DNA from: JAZDLO01 sp043801935
GTDB taxonomy: Bacteria > Actinomycetota > Thermoleophilia > RBG-16-64-13
Direction: 5' to 3'
DNA length: 15,947 nucleotides
Assembly: GCA_043801935.1 (NCBI GenBank)
Contig: JAZDLO010000023.1
Span: 1 to 15,947, forward strand
A program made the position numbers and the translations under genes. The notes under the pieces were generated by a model. That model searched no databases, was not told the DNA's origin, and saw only the letters and a program-made list of their open reading frames with translations. Below are positions 1-5,750 of this stretch, in pieces (position 1 is the stretch's first letter; each line of letters opens with the position of its first letter).

Positions 1-195
1 GACCTGGGACGACTTCTGGATGTCCTCTGCACCACTTCTGAGCAAAGACAAGGACTCCTGAACCGATCCGGAGGCCTCGAGGAAGGGGTCGTCGTCTTGC
101 TCAACGGCCACCACATCGCCTTGGTGGGCGGCGTGAACGCCACACTGCACGAGGGAGACGAAGTCGCCATATTCCCGCCGATCGCCGGGGGTTAG
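1..195 (+). CDS. MoaD/ThiS-family sulfur-carrier protein, 3' end (cut by window edge)
   Basis: The frame is open from base 1 to a TAG at 193-195, giving 64 residues without a start. The end reads VVVLLNG, then a loop, then HEGDEVAIFPPIAGG. The tail FPPIAGG is the signature of MoaD and related beta-grasp proteins, whose terminal glycine is adenylated and thiocarboxylated to donate sulfur, usually to molybdopterin precursor. A full MoaD has about 80-95 residues, so roughly 20-30 are missing. In anaerobes such genes often sit beside tungsten aldehyde oxidoreductase genes or other cofactor genes, but the neighbour lies outside the window. A molybdopterin enzyme occurs at the other end of the window, too far away to be one operon. 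MoaD versus ThiS or another beta-grasp carrier cannot be settled from this fragment. Confidence 0.85.
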   Translation, partial: DLGRLLDVLCTTSEQRQGLLNRSGGLEEGVVVLLNGHHIALVGGVNATLHEGDEVAIFPPIAGG

Positions 196-476
196 GCCGC
201 GGGCTTCCTCCTCGATAACCCTGGGCTCGCGAGAAACCGAGGGTTGTAGTACCTCTCTGTCTCGTGCCATGCGCCAACTGATCGTAACGCATGGGCGGGA
301 TGTCGAATTCCAGAGATGCTCCGTCGTTTCGCTGTCGACCTTGACGAAGTCTTCGAGCCACCCCATCTCTTTCGGCGCTTGCAGTCCGCCGGTACCCTAC
401 TCGGGCGAGTAAGCAAGGAGCCTTCGCGTGCCATTGGACGAGGGGGGTCTGGCACCCGGTGACCATGACTTGGTTT
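196..476. other. non-coding or decayed stretch without recognised gene
   Basis: No reading frame here has a recognisable domain, ribosome site or family motif on either strand. Several frames stay open only because of high GC. Besides the hairpin at 217-245 there is a 14-base inverted repeat TACTCG-GG-CGAGTA at 398-411, whose two-base loop is too tight for an RNA hairpin. Lying between a real gene end and a run of gene remnants, it is probably decayed sequence too. Confidence 0.5.
217..245 (+). terminator. weak stem-loop downstream of the MoaD-like gene
   Basis: AACCCT (217-222) pairs with AGGGTT (240-245), and the loop contains the small palindrome CTCGCGAG. It lies 21 bases after the MoaD stop, a sensible place for a terminator. 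There is no T-run after it, so intrinsic termination is uncertain. Confidence 0.3.
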
Positions 477-797
477 CTAGCGCTTGCAGATGATCTCCGT
501 AATCTGCAGCTCGGGTAATCTGCTGGAACTGGACGCGATGGCCACCACCGCGGTGTCAGCCCCCCCGGTGCCCGATGCAACAATGACCTCTTCTCCGCCG
601 GTGAGGTGCCCACCGTCTGCGGCCATAAGGACGACCTCGATGCAAGCCTTCATCCCCTGGCAGATGGTACGCGGCACGGTAGCCATGGCTTGAGGCGATC
701 CCGCCCCACAGAAGCTGTCGGTGCGAAAGGGCACGGTGCCGAAGCAAACCCGGCGCCCTTGCTCCTCCAACTCCACAATGAGCTCCGGGGGGCTACA
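477..797 (-). pseudogene. C-terminal fragment of a pyruvate-kinase alpha/beta-domain-like protein
   Basis: On the minus strand the frame is open from a stop at 798-800 to the TAG at 477-479, with a possible GTG start at 776 giving 99 residues. The sequence includes GMKACIEVVLMAADGGHL, GEEVIVASGTGGADTAVV and the end QITEIICKR. These match stand-alone proteins resembling the pyruvate kinase C-terminal domain, which normally have about 180-200 residues and end in a similar REIICKPR-like tail. The N-terminal half is missing. Another minus frame, open from about 969 to a TAG at 793-795, reads ADILVTFNVNPD and PPSGFMM; it could be the preceding segment, broken by a frameshift near 795-800. The family's function is poorly known. 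I read it as a frameshifted or truncated remnant; a short expressed protein from the GTG is possible. Confidence 0.6.
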
Positions 798-887
798 TCA
801 TAAAACCCGAGGGCGGACCGCCGTTCGGCTGATCGGGATTGACGTTGAACGTGACCAGGATGTCCGCGATCGGGACTTCAGGACGCG

Positions 888-1028
888 ACCTGCGGCCACG
901 CGGCGCCCGTAGTCGGGTGCGGCCTAGAAGAACAAGGCCGCCTACCGAAGCTGCAGGCGCTTCTGCGCCCTACCCAGGTGAGCGACGATGTTGCCCACCA
1001 GGTGGTCCGCCTGTATGAATCTATCCAT
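888..1028 (-). pseudogene. catalase C-terminal remnant with two in-frame stops
   Basis: One minus frame reads MDRFIQADHLVGNIVAHLG, then RAQKRLQLR, stop, AALFF, stop, AAPDYGRRVAAG. This follows the usual end of clade catalases, where a helix like LVxNIxxHL is followed by IQxRQ, a short HF- or F-containing stretch, KADPxYGxRVAxGL and the terminus. The stops, TAG at 942-944 and TAG at 924-926, fall where the family commonly has Gln and Lys; each is one substitution from CAG or AAG. The heme-binding and catalytic N-terminal portion is absent: upstream the frame runs into the integrase remnant on the other strand. The match is from memory of the family, not from a search. Confidence 0.55.
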
Positions 1029-1042
1029 TACCCGCCAGCGGG

Positions 1043-1246
1043 GCATCCGGTCTTCACATCCTTCCACATACCGCGGCCAAACTACGTAGGGACGCCGCCG
1101 AGAGCATTGAGGATGCTTCCCGGTTTCTGGATCACAGCTCGCTGGCGGTAACGATCACCTACCTGCGGCGCCTTGAGGGACAGGAGGATCTCGGTAGGGG
1201 CAAGCTGGCGGAGGCGATTGGGGTGTGCGCTGAACTGATGAGATGA
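1043..1246 (+). pseudogene. tyrosine recombinase (phage-type integrase) C-terminal remnant
   Basis: The plus frame contains LHILPHTAAKLRRDA, then ESIEDASRFLDHSSLAVT, ITYLRRLEG and KLAEAIGV before TGA at 1244-1246. This is the end of a tyrosine recombinase: box II normally reads HxLRHTxA, followed by the LGHSS-type histidine segment and the nucleophilic tyrosine (here in ITYLRR). The second catalytic arginine of box II is proline here (codon CCA at 1064-1066), so even a full-length copy should be inactive. Upstream the frame meets a stop at 1016-1018, and the catalytic N-terminal half and arm-binding domain are absent. It is probably the relic of an integrated element or of an integron- or XerC-like cassette. 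Confidence 0.7.
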
Positions 1247-1268
1247 CCCGGCGTTTTTGGCCGGGTCA
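1244..1268. terminator. bidirectional hairpin spanning two convergent stop codons
   Basis: TGACCCGGC (1244-1252) pairs perfectly with GCCGGGTCA (1260-1268) around a GTTTTTG loop. The first three bases are the TGA stop of the plus-strand integrase remnant, and the last three are the complement of the TGA stop of the minus-strand hydrolase. A strong nine-pair stem between convergent frames fits a shared terminator. Neither side has a clear U-run outside the stem. Confidence 0.55.
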
Positions 1269-2171
1269 GGCATGTGGCCAATCGGTTAGGAATTCCGCCT
1301 GAATGTGGCTCGCCTCATCAAAGCGTTCGCTGGGGAAGTAAAGAAGGCCGAAATGGCCGTCTTTGATGTCGTACCAGCGTTTCGGCTCAGGCATTAGTCC
1401 GTATGCGTACTTGGTAACGGCATAGTTGGCATGCACCATTTCGTCCTCGGCCGCGACCATCAAAAGAGTTGGCGCGTCGAGGAAGGGGGCGCAGGCCGCC
1501 GGGCTGTAGGTTACGGGCGTGGGTGGGATGACCCTCGTAGCGTTGTTGACCCAACCAGAGCCGGGCCGCCCGCCATAGTCGATGAACCAGCGAAAGGCCT
1601 GAATCGGCTCAAGGAGCGACGGCGTGCCCCGCTGATCAGACGACACGACGGGCATGGGTCCAGTCGTGGTCTCCGCTGTGCCCCGGACATCGCCCCCAAG
1701 AAGAGTGTCCTTTATGATTTCGAAGTTCTCTCTGCTCGGACTAATTGACGGTAACTCTCGGCCGAACACCGGGCACTGGGCGACGATCGCCCGGGCTCGC
1801 CTGTCGCATGCCCCCACGACAACTACTTCCCCGCCGCTATAGCTGTCGCCCCACAGCGCCATGCGGGATACGTCTAGGTGACCAAGCGTTTCGACGAAAT
1901 TCATGGCGTCGATGTAGCCCCGGCATTGAATCCAAGGATTAATCTCCTGCCTCGGCTGGCCGCCACTTCTTCCGAAATTCCGGTGATCGTAAAGAAGCAC
2001 CGCCAAGCCGGCTCCACAGAACGTCCTCGCATACTCGTTTGCAACCATGCCTATCGTGCCCGAGGTTCCGTGGGCCATGATCACCGTCGCCGGCCTGCTT
2101 TTTGCGGCGGGCGGCAGAAACAGAAGGCCACGCAGTGTTGCCCCTTGGGATGGAAACTCGATTTCCGTCAC
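1266..2171 (-). CDS. alpha/beta hydrolase (YcjY/S15-like, cytosolic)
   Basis: A 301-residue serine hydrolase of the alpha/beta fold, probably an esterase, amidase or peptidase; the substrate is unknown. The N-terminal strands lead to MAHGTSG (oxyanion region, about residues 32-38) and YDHRNFGRSGG. The nucleophile elbow is WGDSYSGGE with Ser110, the acid is probably Asp243 in AAEDEMV, and the histidine is His273 in DGHFG. No signal peptide is seen. I chose the GTG at 2171 because GGAGGT lies six bases before it and the family usually begins a few residues before the FPSQGATLRG strand. A longer version from GTG 2270 or ATG 2267 adds 33 or 32 residues without family character and has only a weak ribosome site. 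It is the left-most minus-strand gene of a series but has its own promoter candidate. Confidence 0.85.
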   Translation of the reverse strand: MTEIEFPSQGATLRGLLFLPPAAKSRPATVIMAHGTSGTIGMVANEYARTFCGAGLAVLLYDHRNFGRSGGQPRQEINPWIQCRGYIDAMNFVETLGHLDVSRMALWGDSYSGGEVVVVGACDRRARAIVAQCPVFGRELPSISPSRENFEIIKDTLLGGDVRGTAETTTGPMPVVSSDQRGTPSLLEPIQAFRWFIDYGGRPGSGWVNNATRVIPPTPVTYSPAACAPFLDAPTLLMVAAEDEMVHANYAVTKYAYGLMPEPKRWYDIKDGHFGLLYFPSERFDEASHIQAEFLTDWPHA

Positions 2172-2290
2172 CGCGAGACCTCCGGCCCTTTCCAAGCCAT
2201 TCCCCTTCCTCACCGCACACCTCCATCCCTTGGCCGACTCCAGGATCAACTGGACATCGTAGATCATCACCTCACCAGAGGCTCATGCGC

Positions 2291-2319
2291 AGGATATTCC
2301 CGTGACCGGCTGAGGTCAA
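2291..2319 (-). promoter_or_regulatory. sigma-70-type promoter for the alpha/beta hydrolase
   Basis: On the minus strand TTGACC (2319-2314) is followed after 17 bases by TATCCT (2296-2291). Transcription would begin near 2284, leaving a leader of about 110 bases before the GTG at 2171. Spacing and hexamers fit a housekeeping promoter; no other gene lies in position to use it. Confidence 0.5.
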
Positions 2320-2583
2320 TCGCCCTCGCGTGAGCTCGCCGAGTCGACCCTCGCTCACCCTGGTTCAAGGGTACTTGATGGAATCACTACGAGATGCTGA
2401 AAAACAGTTGACAGCGGCTGGCCTTTCATGGAAACGGATGGTTCGGTTCTTGGCAGGCCTCCGCTCAGCACTCTCCGCAGCAGTGATTCTCAAGCCAGCC
2501 CGCGCTCGAGACGATAGGAAAGAGACCCACCCCCTCGCGGTGGGCGGACACGAAGCCACAGTCCGTCCATGGATGGGGAGCCC
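2320..2583. other. intergenic stretch, possible very short coding relic
   Basis: No intact gene is recognised between the hydrolase promoter and the DUF3465-like gene. A plus-strand frame from ATG 2378 reads ESLRDAEKQLTAAGLSW followed by KRMVRF, which faintly resembles the central helix of RidA-type proteins, but it then runs into arginine- and proline-rich sequence antisense to the next gene. I do not call it a gene. A minus-strand terminator hairpin lies at 2526-2544. Confidence 0.4.
2526..2544 (-). terminator. intrinsic-type terminator after the DUF3465-like gene
   Basis: Read on the minus strand, CCCACC pairs with GGTGGG around a seven-base loop and is followed by TCTCTTTCC. It lies about 40 bases downstream of the TGA-side end of the DUF3465-like frame, which suits termination of that gene or of the preceding minus-strand operon. 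Confidence 0.45.
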
Positions 2584-3045
2584 TCACTGGTACGTCCGGC
2601 CGTTGTGCCTGATCCAGCCACCGGCGTGACTCCCGGTCGGGTCGTGATGCGTCCAGTGTATGAGGCCGCCCTCAGCATTCCACTCATACTCGCCCTTGAA
2701 CGAGACCGTGTCACCAACCCGCAGCGAACCGACTCGGGGAGCAATGTCGATGTTGTGCGTGACTAGGAGGGTCTGCCCGGAGGCCAACCGCACGATAAAC
2801 CGTTGATGCCTGGATCCATCAGTGTCGTCGGTCAGCACCTTCGATACCGTTCCTTGCCCCTCGACCTCCAGATTGCCGGCCCGCTCGGCAAACGCACGGG
2901 CCAAGCTGACGTCGCCGGCATTGACAGACGTGGCTTCGCTGTCCGCGCCGGTTCCGGCCGGGAGAGCGGTCGTCGAGCAGCCCCATTGCACGACACCGAC
3001 AAGACACGCGATGACGATGGCGGCTGCGAGCAATAGCCTCTTCAT
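2584..3045 (-). CDS. exported DUF3465-family protein
   Basis: A 153-residue protein starting at ATG 3045 with GAGG seven bases upstream. The N-terminus MKRLLLAAAIVIACLVGVV is a signal or anchor helix ending at Cys near residue 26 (VQWGC). The lipobox is poor, since Gln and Trp occupy positions normally small or aliphatic, so lipidation is doubtful. After a Ser/Thr/Ala spacer the domain contains VEGQGTVSKVL, HNIDIAPRV, GEYEWN, HWTHHDP and GGWIRHNGRTYQ. These are hallmarks of DUF3465, a small family of about 140 residues with an expected OB-like beta fold and no assigned function. The last motifs are complete, so the gene looks intact. It follows the SLH carboxypeptidase by 112 bases on the same strand and may be cotranscribed. 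A longer frame reaches 3255 but that extension is antisense-like low-complexity sequence. Confidence 0.8.
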   Translation of the reverse strand: MKRLLLAAAIVIACLVGVVQWGCSTTALPAGTGADSEATSVNAGDVSLARAFAERAGNLEVEGQGTVSKVLTDDTDGSRHQRFIVRLASGQTLLVTHNIDIAPRVGSLRVGDTVSFKGEYEWNAEGGLIHWTHHDPTGSHAGGWIRHNGRTYQ

Positions 3046-3157
3046 GCCTAAGCCTCGACCATCATGTCTTCCTCCAGCCTCCCGAGGGCAGTCCGACACG
3101 GCAGCGACCTGCGCGGCGGCTGCAGCGCGCAGCCACGCCGCCCTTCTGATTGCCTCG

Positions 3158-4393
3158 CTACTTCCCATTGCTGCTGAAGTGCTGATAGTCCTTGGTACCC
3201 TTCCAATCCCCGCCCCATTTCCAGCCGATGGAGGCGAAGGCGCGAACGACCACATCCCAGGAGTGGATCGTTCCGGGAGGATTCAAGGAGCGATCGATAT
3301 AGGACCGGCCGGCAGCGGGCCGTACATCATCTCCACGGACCCAGGGGTTTTCGATCGGGTTGATATCGATAGCCGATCCATACGCATGCATGCTCCACAC
3401 GGTCGTGCCGCTCACATATCGACCGTTGTAGGCCGAGGTGTTATCCGCCGCCATGGACCGCTCGTCGGAGGCCGCGTAGTCATCGATCAGGTCCATGCTT
3501 CGGATGGGAAAACGGGCATCGTAGAGCTTCCGAAACACCGTCTGAAGATCATCCGCCCAGGCATTGTGCACCACGATGCTTCCAGCGTGGGCTCTGCCGT
3601 CGAACCCCCAGAAACCGACGCGAAGAAGCCGTAGCTCCTCCAGCGGCACGGGGACTGCGGCACTCCAGGACCCACTCGCAAGCATGGAGGCCTTCAAGGA
3701 TTCATCCACTCGCTGAACAGAAGATTGGAACTCGGCAACCTCAGGCAGTAGTCGCATCATGTTGTAGAGAACCTGCGCCACTTCGCCCCGAGGCATCGGC
3801 GCCCGCGGGTCTTTCGCGACGCCCGAGAGATCGAGTCCGTCGAGCAGACCGTTGGAGAAAGCCCGGGTAGCGTGATCTCGTTGCTCGCCGTACAGATCGC
3901 CCCAATCACCGTCGAAGGATGAGCCCGCTCTTGGCGCTTCGAGAGCGCCGGGGTAGATCCTCTCCAACGCGCGGATGACCATCGTAACGGCGTGGGTCCG
4001 CTCAAGGTTGTTGCATGGCCCGAAGGTGCCGTCGGCGTAGCCCCGGGTGATGCCGTTAGCCGCGGCGACCGCGACGAAGTGGTCCGGGTAGAGGCCGTCG
4101 TCCCGGCTGAGGGCCACATCAGAAAACCGGCACAGGTCGGCGGTCGTCGTGGGAAGCCCCAGGGCGCACACGATCATCTTGGCGAATTGCTGGCGCGTGA
4201 CGGGGGCGTCCGGCCGAAAGGTGCCGTCACGAAAGCCCGCAACGACGCCGCGCGCAGTGAGATCGTCGATGGCCTCGGCAAAAGAGTGAGACGTCGGAAC
4301 GTCGCTGAAAGCCAACGCGGATCCACCGGCAGCGAAGGACAGCAGCAGGGCCGCGATCAAAACCACTAAGACAGTACGGGCGCGGTCAGACAT
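3158..4393 (-). CDS. SLH-anchored D-alanyl-D-alanine carboxypeptidase (M15/VanY-like)
   Basis: A 411-residue secreted surface enzyme. Residues 1-29 form a signal peptide ending in ALA before FSDV. Three SLH domains follow: about 29-80 (FRDGTFRPDAPVTRQQFAK), 88-150 (GYADGTFGP) and 160-216 (degenerate, with PRGEVAQVLYNMM). Such triplets bind pyruvylated wall polymers and hold proteins in the S-layer. The C-terminal part, about 255-411, is a peptidase M15 domain with SMHAYGSAID (zinc ligands His336 and Asp343) and DYQHF (His405). These enzymes trim the terminal D-Ala of peptidoglycan peptides or act as D,L-endopeptidases. ATG 4393 is chosen because GGGAG precedes it and the signal peptide starts there; a 17-residue upstream extension lacks support. 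An inverted-repeat promoter region lies about 66 bases upstream. Confidence 0.9.
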   Translation of the reverse strand: MSDRARTVLVVLIAALLLSFAAGGSALAFSDVPTSHSFAEAIDDLTARGVVAGFRDGTFRPDAPVTRQQFAKMIVCALGLPTTTADLCRFSDVALSRDDGLYPDHFVAVAAANGITRGYADGTFGPCNNLERTHAVTMVIRALERIYPGALEAPRAGSSFDGDWGDLYGEQRDHATRAFSNGLLDGLDLSGVAKDPRAPMPRGEVAQVLYNMMRLLPEVAEFQSSVQRVDESLKASMLASGSWSAAVPVPLEELRLLRVGFWGFDGRAHAGSIVVHNAWADDLQTVFRKLYDARFPIRSMDLIDDYAASDERSMAADNTSAYNGRYVSGTTVWSMHAYGSAIDINPIENPWVRGDDVRPAAGRSYIDRSLNPPGTIHSWDVVVRAFASIGWKWGGDWKGTKDYQHFSSNGK

Positions 4394-4459
4394 GCGTGCT
4401 CCCGTCCACAAGACCCCAGCTATCCCGACTTTCCGGCGCGGCAAGGTCCTTTACGTCGC

Positions 4460-4488
4460 GTATAGACAGTCTGTATTACCGTCTATAC
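4460..4488 (-). promoter_or_regulatory. inverted-repeat operator/promoter before the SLH carboxypeptidase
   Basis: GTATAGAC (4460-4467) and GTCTATAC (4481-4488) form a perfect eight-base inverted repeat with a 13-base spacer. The spacer begins AGTCT, so AGACAGTCT is itself a small palindrome. On the minus strand TATAC elements resemble a -10 box. The site is in the 127-base gap between the amidohydrolase end and the carboxypeptidase start, so it probably controls the latter. A TetR- or MarR-like dimer is one possible binder; this is inference. Confidence 0.5.
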
Positions 4489-4520
4489 TGCCCTCCGGGC
4501 GCCTGGCCTCCTAGGTTCGA

Positions 4521-5741
4521 TCACGACAGCATATTGTCTACAACGATCGCGCCCTCTTTGAGCACCATGGAGACGGCGTCCAGGTTGTCGATCTTCTCCG
4601 ATGGATCTTCGTCTACGATCAGTATGTCGGCAAGCGCCCCTTCTTTGATGGTGCCCACCTTGCCATCGATGCCGAGGATGATCGCGTTGTTCTGAGTGGC
4701 GCATTTGATGGCTTCAAGCGGACTCATACCCAGGTTGTACACGTACTCCTTGAGCTCCGCGTGCAGCGATGGTCCCCAAAGCACGGCCGGGGCGCCCGAG
4801 TCGCAGCCGCACCCCATCCGCACGCCTGCCTCGTAGGCTTTCTTGTAGTGGGGGATGAAGTAGTCGTCGATGGTCGCGGGGGCGCCTTTCTCGAGGATGA
4901 TGTGGTTATACGTACGTACGACGGTGATGGTGGGCACGAACCAGGTCCCCTTCTCCACCATCAGTTGGAACAGCTCATCGTAGGCCGCTTCCTCCGGAAG
5001 TTCGGCTATCCCCATCGAGATCAGATGATTGATCTCGTCGGCACCAAAACCGACCAGTTTGATGGCGTCGGGCGCGCTGTCTATGTGGCACATCACCCAT
5101 TTGCCGAGCTTGTGGGCCTCGTCGATGATGGCCTCCATGACGTCGTCGGCCAGCGGCTCAATCCACTCGGGGTAGATGAATATGAACGAATCGGCGACGA
5201 TGATCTTGATGTAGTCGACCCCCGCGGTCACCATTTCGCGGACCAGCTTCCGCGCCTCCTCCGGGGTCTCGGGGAAGGCGCCGGCGTTCTCGCAGGTCTC
5301 CGGATCGTTCCCCCATACGGTCCTGCTGGGGTGGGCGTCCTTCTTCTGAAAGCTCTTTCCGGAGCAAATCAACCGGGGCCCGCGCAGCGAGCCTTCAGCG
5401 ATCTTGTCGCGGGTGTCGAGCGTATCCCGCAGGAAGTCGCCGCAGCTCCTGATGGTCGTGACGCCCGACGCCAGCGCATAATCACGCATCGGTGCGTAAT
5501 GGAAGGAGTTCTTTGCGTTGTCGAGGCCGGGGGGATGATCCCTTCCGCCCAGATGCGCGTGGCTGTCGATGAGTCCGGGCATCAGGGTCCTACCCTGCAA
5601 GTCGATCACTAGTGCGCTGTCGGGTACGGAAACGTCTTTGCCCACCGCTGCGATCTTCTTTCCGTCCACGAGAACGGTAGTACCGGTAACGGGCGCCGAC
5701 CCTGTCCCGTCGATCAGGTTCGCGTTCGTGAAAGCCAGCAT
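4521..5741 (-). CDS. imidazolonepropionase-like metal-dependent amidohydrolase
   Basis: A 406-residue cytosolic TIM-barrel amidohydrolase of the imidazolonepropionase/Xaa-Pro dipeptidase (Sgx9260-type) group. It begins with the beta-sandwich (LIDGTGSAPV) and then MPGLIDSHAHLGG, whose His61 and His63 bind metal. Lys179 in DYIKIIV is the probable bridging carboxylated lysine; His219 (VMCHID) and His239 (EINHL) complete the metal site, and Asp314 (CGCDSGA) is the catalytic acid. The C-terminal beta-sandwich GTIKEGALADILIVDEDP is intact. Members hydrolyse cyclic amides, N-acyl amino acids or dipeptides; the substrate cannot be read from sequence. The start at ATG 5741 follows the preceding decarboxylase-like gene by nine bases, with GGGAAG just before it, so translation is probably coupled. 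Confidence 0.9.
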   Translation of the reverse strand: MLAFTNANLIDGTGSAPVTGTTVLVDGKKIAAVGKDVSVPDSALVIDLQGRTLMPGLIDSHAHLGGRDHPPGLDNAKNSFHYAPMRDYALASGVTTIRSCGDFLRDTLDTRDKIAEGSLRGPRLICSGKSFQKKDAHPSRTVWGNDPETCENAGAFPETPEEARKLVREMVTAGVDYIKIIVADSFIFIYPEWIEPLADDVMEAIIDEAHKLGKWVMCHIDSAPDAIKLVGFGADEINHLISMGIAELPEEAAYDELFQLMVEKGTWFVPTITVVRTYNHIILEKGAPATIDDYFIPHYKKAYEAGVRMGCGCDSGAPAVLWGPSLHAELKEYVYNLGMSPLEAIKCATQNNAIILGIDGKVGTIKEGALADILIVDEDPSEKIDNLDAVSMVLKEGAIVVDNMLS

Positions 5742-5750
5742 CGCTTCCCA

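Noticed and set aside
398..411. TACTCGGGCGAGTA inverted repeat
   Set aside because: Loop of two bases, no neighbouring gene start; chance is likely.
101..613. 170-codon minus-strand frame
   Set aside because: Arg/Pro-rich, overlaps the MoaD end and the remnant; no motif.
2378..2629. Plus-strand frame with faint RidA-like helix
   Set aside because: Resemblance covers only about 25 residues, the rest is low complexity and overlaps the DUF3465-like gene.
2822..3634. 270-codon plus-strand frame
   Set aside because: Antisense to the DUF3465-like and SLH peptidase genes; no family character.
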